The notes beneath the pieces were generated by a model. It worked only from the letters and a program-made list of their open reading frames with translations. It was not told the DNA's origin and ran no database searches. From assembly GCA_003008705.1 (NCBI GenBank), contig PDUO01000048.1, positions 133,183 to 197,182 of the forward strand: a stretch of 64,000 nucleotides of DNA, read 5' to 3'. Below, piece by piece: positions 62,566 through 64,000 of this stretch. Each line of letters begins with the position of its first letter. Positions within the stretch are counted from its first letter, which is position 1. A program made the translations under genes and the position numbers. Source of the stretch: Pezicula radicicola (Eukaryota; Ascomycota; Leotiomycetes; Helotiales; Dermateaceae).

Positions 62566-63444
62566 ATGGCAGACGTACGGTCCCTTCTGCGAAATGAGCG
62601 TGCCTCTCGAAGAATACAGCATGCACATGCCAGCTACAGTACAGGCACCCTGGTGTGCATAATCTGCCAACATCAAGTCAAGAGTGAATCATTATGGGAA
62701 GGACATCTGAAATCCTCACAGCATCTCATGAAGCTGCAAAGGATACGGGATGGCACAGATAAGGATCCTACAATACCGGCAGTCCCCAATGGGAAGAAGA
62801 GGAAGGCTGGAGACGATGATGCTATTCCGCGGAAACGAAGTCGAGGGGATGGCCTGCCAGATGGATTCTTTGATGAAGGCGTTGAAGAGTCAGCACCACC
62901 AGCTACACCTGTTCGGCAGCATCATGAGATACAAATACCTTCGCGGCCTGCCACACCAGCTGTAAAGACACCTACTACGACCGAAGTGCCCGCGGTGCAA
63001 AAGCCAGCTGTTGACGAAGATGAATGGGCAGCCTTCGAGGCAGATATAGCTGCGGCAGAAGTACCAACAGCTGTTGATGCAGTTATCTCGGCACCCGCAA
63101 TGACTGCTGCGGAGATCGCGGCACGAACAGCGGACGAGACAAGTGCACAACGCAAGGAGAGGGAAGAGGCTGAGCGAGAAGGAGATAAAGAGGATGCGGC
63201 GAGGAAACTGGAGGATGAGTTTGAGGAGATGGAGGGACTAGAGGCAAGAGTAAGGAGGCTGAGGGAGAAGAGAGAGGCTTTGAGGTTAAAAGATGTAGGC
63301 CAGCCTGTGGATGTGGTGGAGCCAGAAACAGCTCAAAGCAATGGCGTGGCAAATGCTGAGGACGAAGAGGACGGGGATGATGAAGATGAAGATGAAGATG
63401 AAGATGCAGATGATGACTGGGGCAATTTTAGGCTTCGAGGTTAA
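62566..63444 (+). CDS. ZNF830/CCDC16-like C2H2 zinc finger protein
   Basis: Intronless frame of 292 aa. One matrin-like C2H2 finger (LVCIICQHQVKSESLWEGHLKSSQHLMKL) lies at about 28-57. It is followed by a nuclear-signal-like KKRKAGDDDAIPRKRSRGDGLP, the DEDEWAAFEADIAAA block, a coiled coil (about 195-245) and an acidic Asp/Glu repeat before the conserved end DDDWGNFRLRG. This matches the family of human ZNF830, found in spliceosomes and linked to genome stability. Cellular place: nucleus. Confidence 0.88.
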   Translation: MADVRSLLRNERASRRIQHAHASYSTGTLVCIICQHQVKSESLWEGHLKSSQHLMKLQRIRDGTDKDPTIPAVPNGKKRKAGDDDAIPRKRSRGDGLPDGFFDEGVEESAPPATPVRQHHEIQIPSRPATPAVKTPTTTEVPAVQKPAVDEDEWAAFEADIAAAEVPTAVDAVISAPAMTAAEIAARTADETSAQRKEREEAEREGDKEDAARKLEDEFEEMEGLEARVRRLREKREALRLKDVGQPVDVVEPETAQSNGVANAEDEEDGDDEDEDEDEDADDDWGNFRLRG

Positions 63445-64000
63445 ATCCCAAGCATGTACGACTACGAAGATCGAGTCGAGAGGAGCCGCGTGCCAGTTAC
63501 AATCGAGATACCCTGTAATATAATATCAGGAGCTTATGGAGTTCCCTGGGCTGGATCCATTGGTTTTGTCAAGTAATAATAGTAACTCACAACAAAAAAC
63601 TCGTACCTCGAAAGTCATCGTTCAGTCGATAGTGAGGCACCCTCTTGCGAACAAGTCCACCTCGTCGGCAAATACTTGGTGTTGTGATTCCCAAAACAGC
63701 CAAGCCCCAATCTCCAGCTTTCTTTGACAGCCAGTGACGCAAGTAACGAGTGGCTCAGCAGTACACTAAAACGCCACAGCGACGATCAATCAAGCCCCCC
63801 AAGCTTCCCTCGCCAAAAACAAGATTCATGCGCGGTACTTAAGAGGAACCTCATCCCAACTCCAAGAAACTTTCCAATTCACCTCCTTTCCACACAACAC
63901 AAAACCAACTTCTTCACACACCTCCAACAAACACTTCAATTCCACGTCACTACCAATACAAGAACAGCAGAATACAAATCTATAAATCGTAAGCTCTAAT
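63445..64000. other. Window end, no supported gene
   Basis: Plus-strand sequence from about 63840 is pyrimidine- and A-rich, like the leader of a gene starting beyond the window. No start or domain visible. Confidence 0.4.

Overview
This is a 64 kb piece of nuclear DNA from a filamentous ascomycete. The genes carry short introns (about 45-100 nt, GT-AG, CTAAC-like branch points), there is an intron-split tRNA, and the content is typically fungal (Zn2Cys6 regulator, GPI transamidase subunit, laccase-like multicopper oxidases, 2EXR protein). Protein similarities suggest Leotiomycetes (Botrytis/Sclerotinia relatives), but that is an inference. Exon joins were worked out by hand from splice sites. 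For every complete gene except the frame-broken Mca-E the exon phases add up to an open reading frame; Mca-E does so only after one base is discounted.

Left part (1-27.6 kb) is mostly conserved genes: the 5' part of a multicopper oxidase that runs off the window and looks damaged; a complete 599-aa multicopper oxidase; a 15-exon adenylosuccinate synthetase (ADE12); tRNA-Arg(ACG) with intron; GPI16/PIG-T; LUC7; a divergent pair of LacZ-type GH2 beta-galactosidase and MFS sugar (probably lactose) permease; a hypothetical protein; a small secreted IgE-binding-protein-like protein; a WW/FF splicing factor (URN1-like); and proteasome subunit alpha3 (PRE9).

The centre (27.7-52.8 kb) is accessory in character and is the most unusual part. 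It holds six genes, called Mca-A to Mca-F here, for membrane proteins with long coiled-coil tails that I cannot assign to any named family. Mca-A, B, C and D lie on the minus strand and Mca-E and F on the plus strand. All six have a phase-0 intron immediately before the last membrane segment. A-D also share a Cys-X21-26-Cys-X-Gly loop in front of it, and in B, C and D the intron lies exactly 18 residues after the second Cys. They look like diverged paralogues that arose by local duplication. A 2EXR-domain gene, a PAP2 lipid phosphatase and MED7 are interspersed. The same region is threaded with arrays of a degenerate 18-bp repeat (core near TTGAGTAACTCACTTGAT) lying in introns, 5' leaders and intergenic DNA. 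Other repeats here are a 64-bp array, an unrelated perfect 18-bp minisatellite and a 122-bp-spaced duplication. One member (Mca-E) carries an apparent single-base frameshift in an A5 run.

Right part (52.8-64 kb): a 2.8 kb gene-poor, AT-rich stretch, a Zn2Cys6/fungal_trans regulator, BYE1 (PHD-TFIIS-SPOC) and, divergent from it, a ZNF830-like C2H2 splicing-associated protein.
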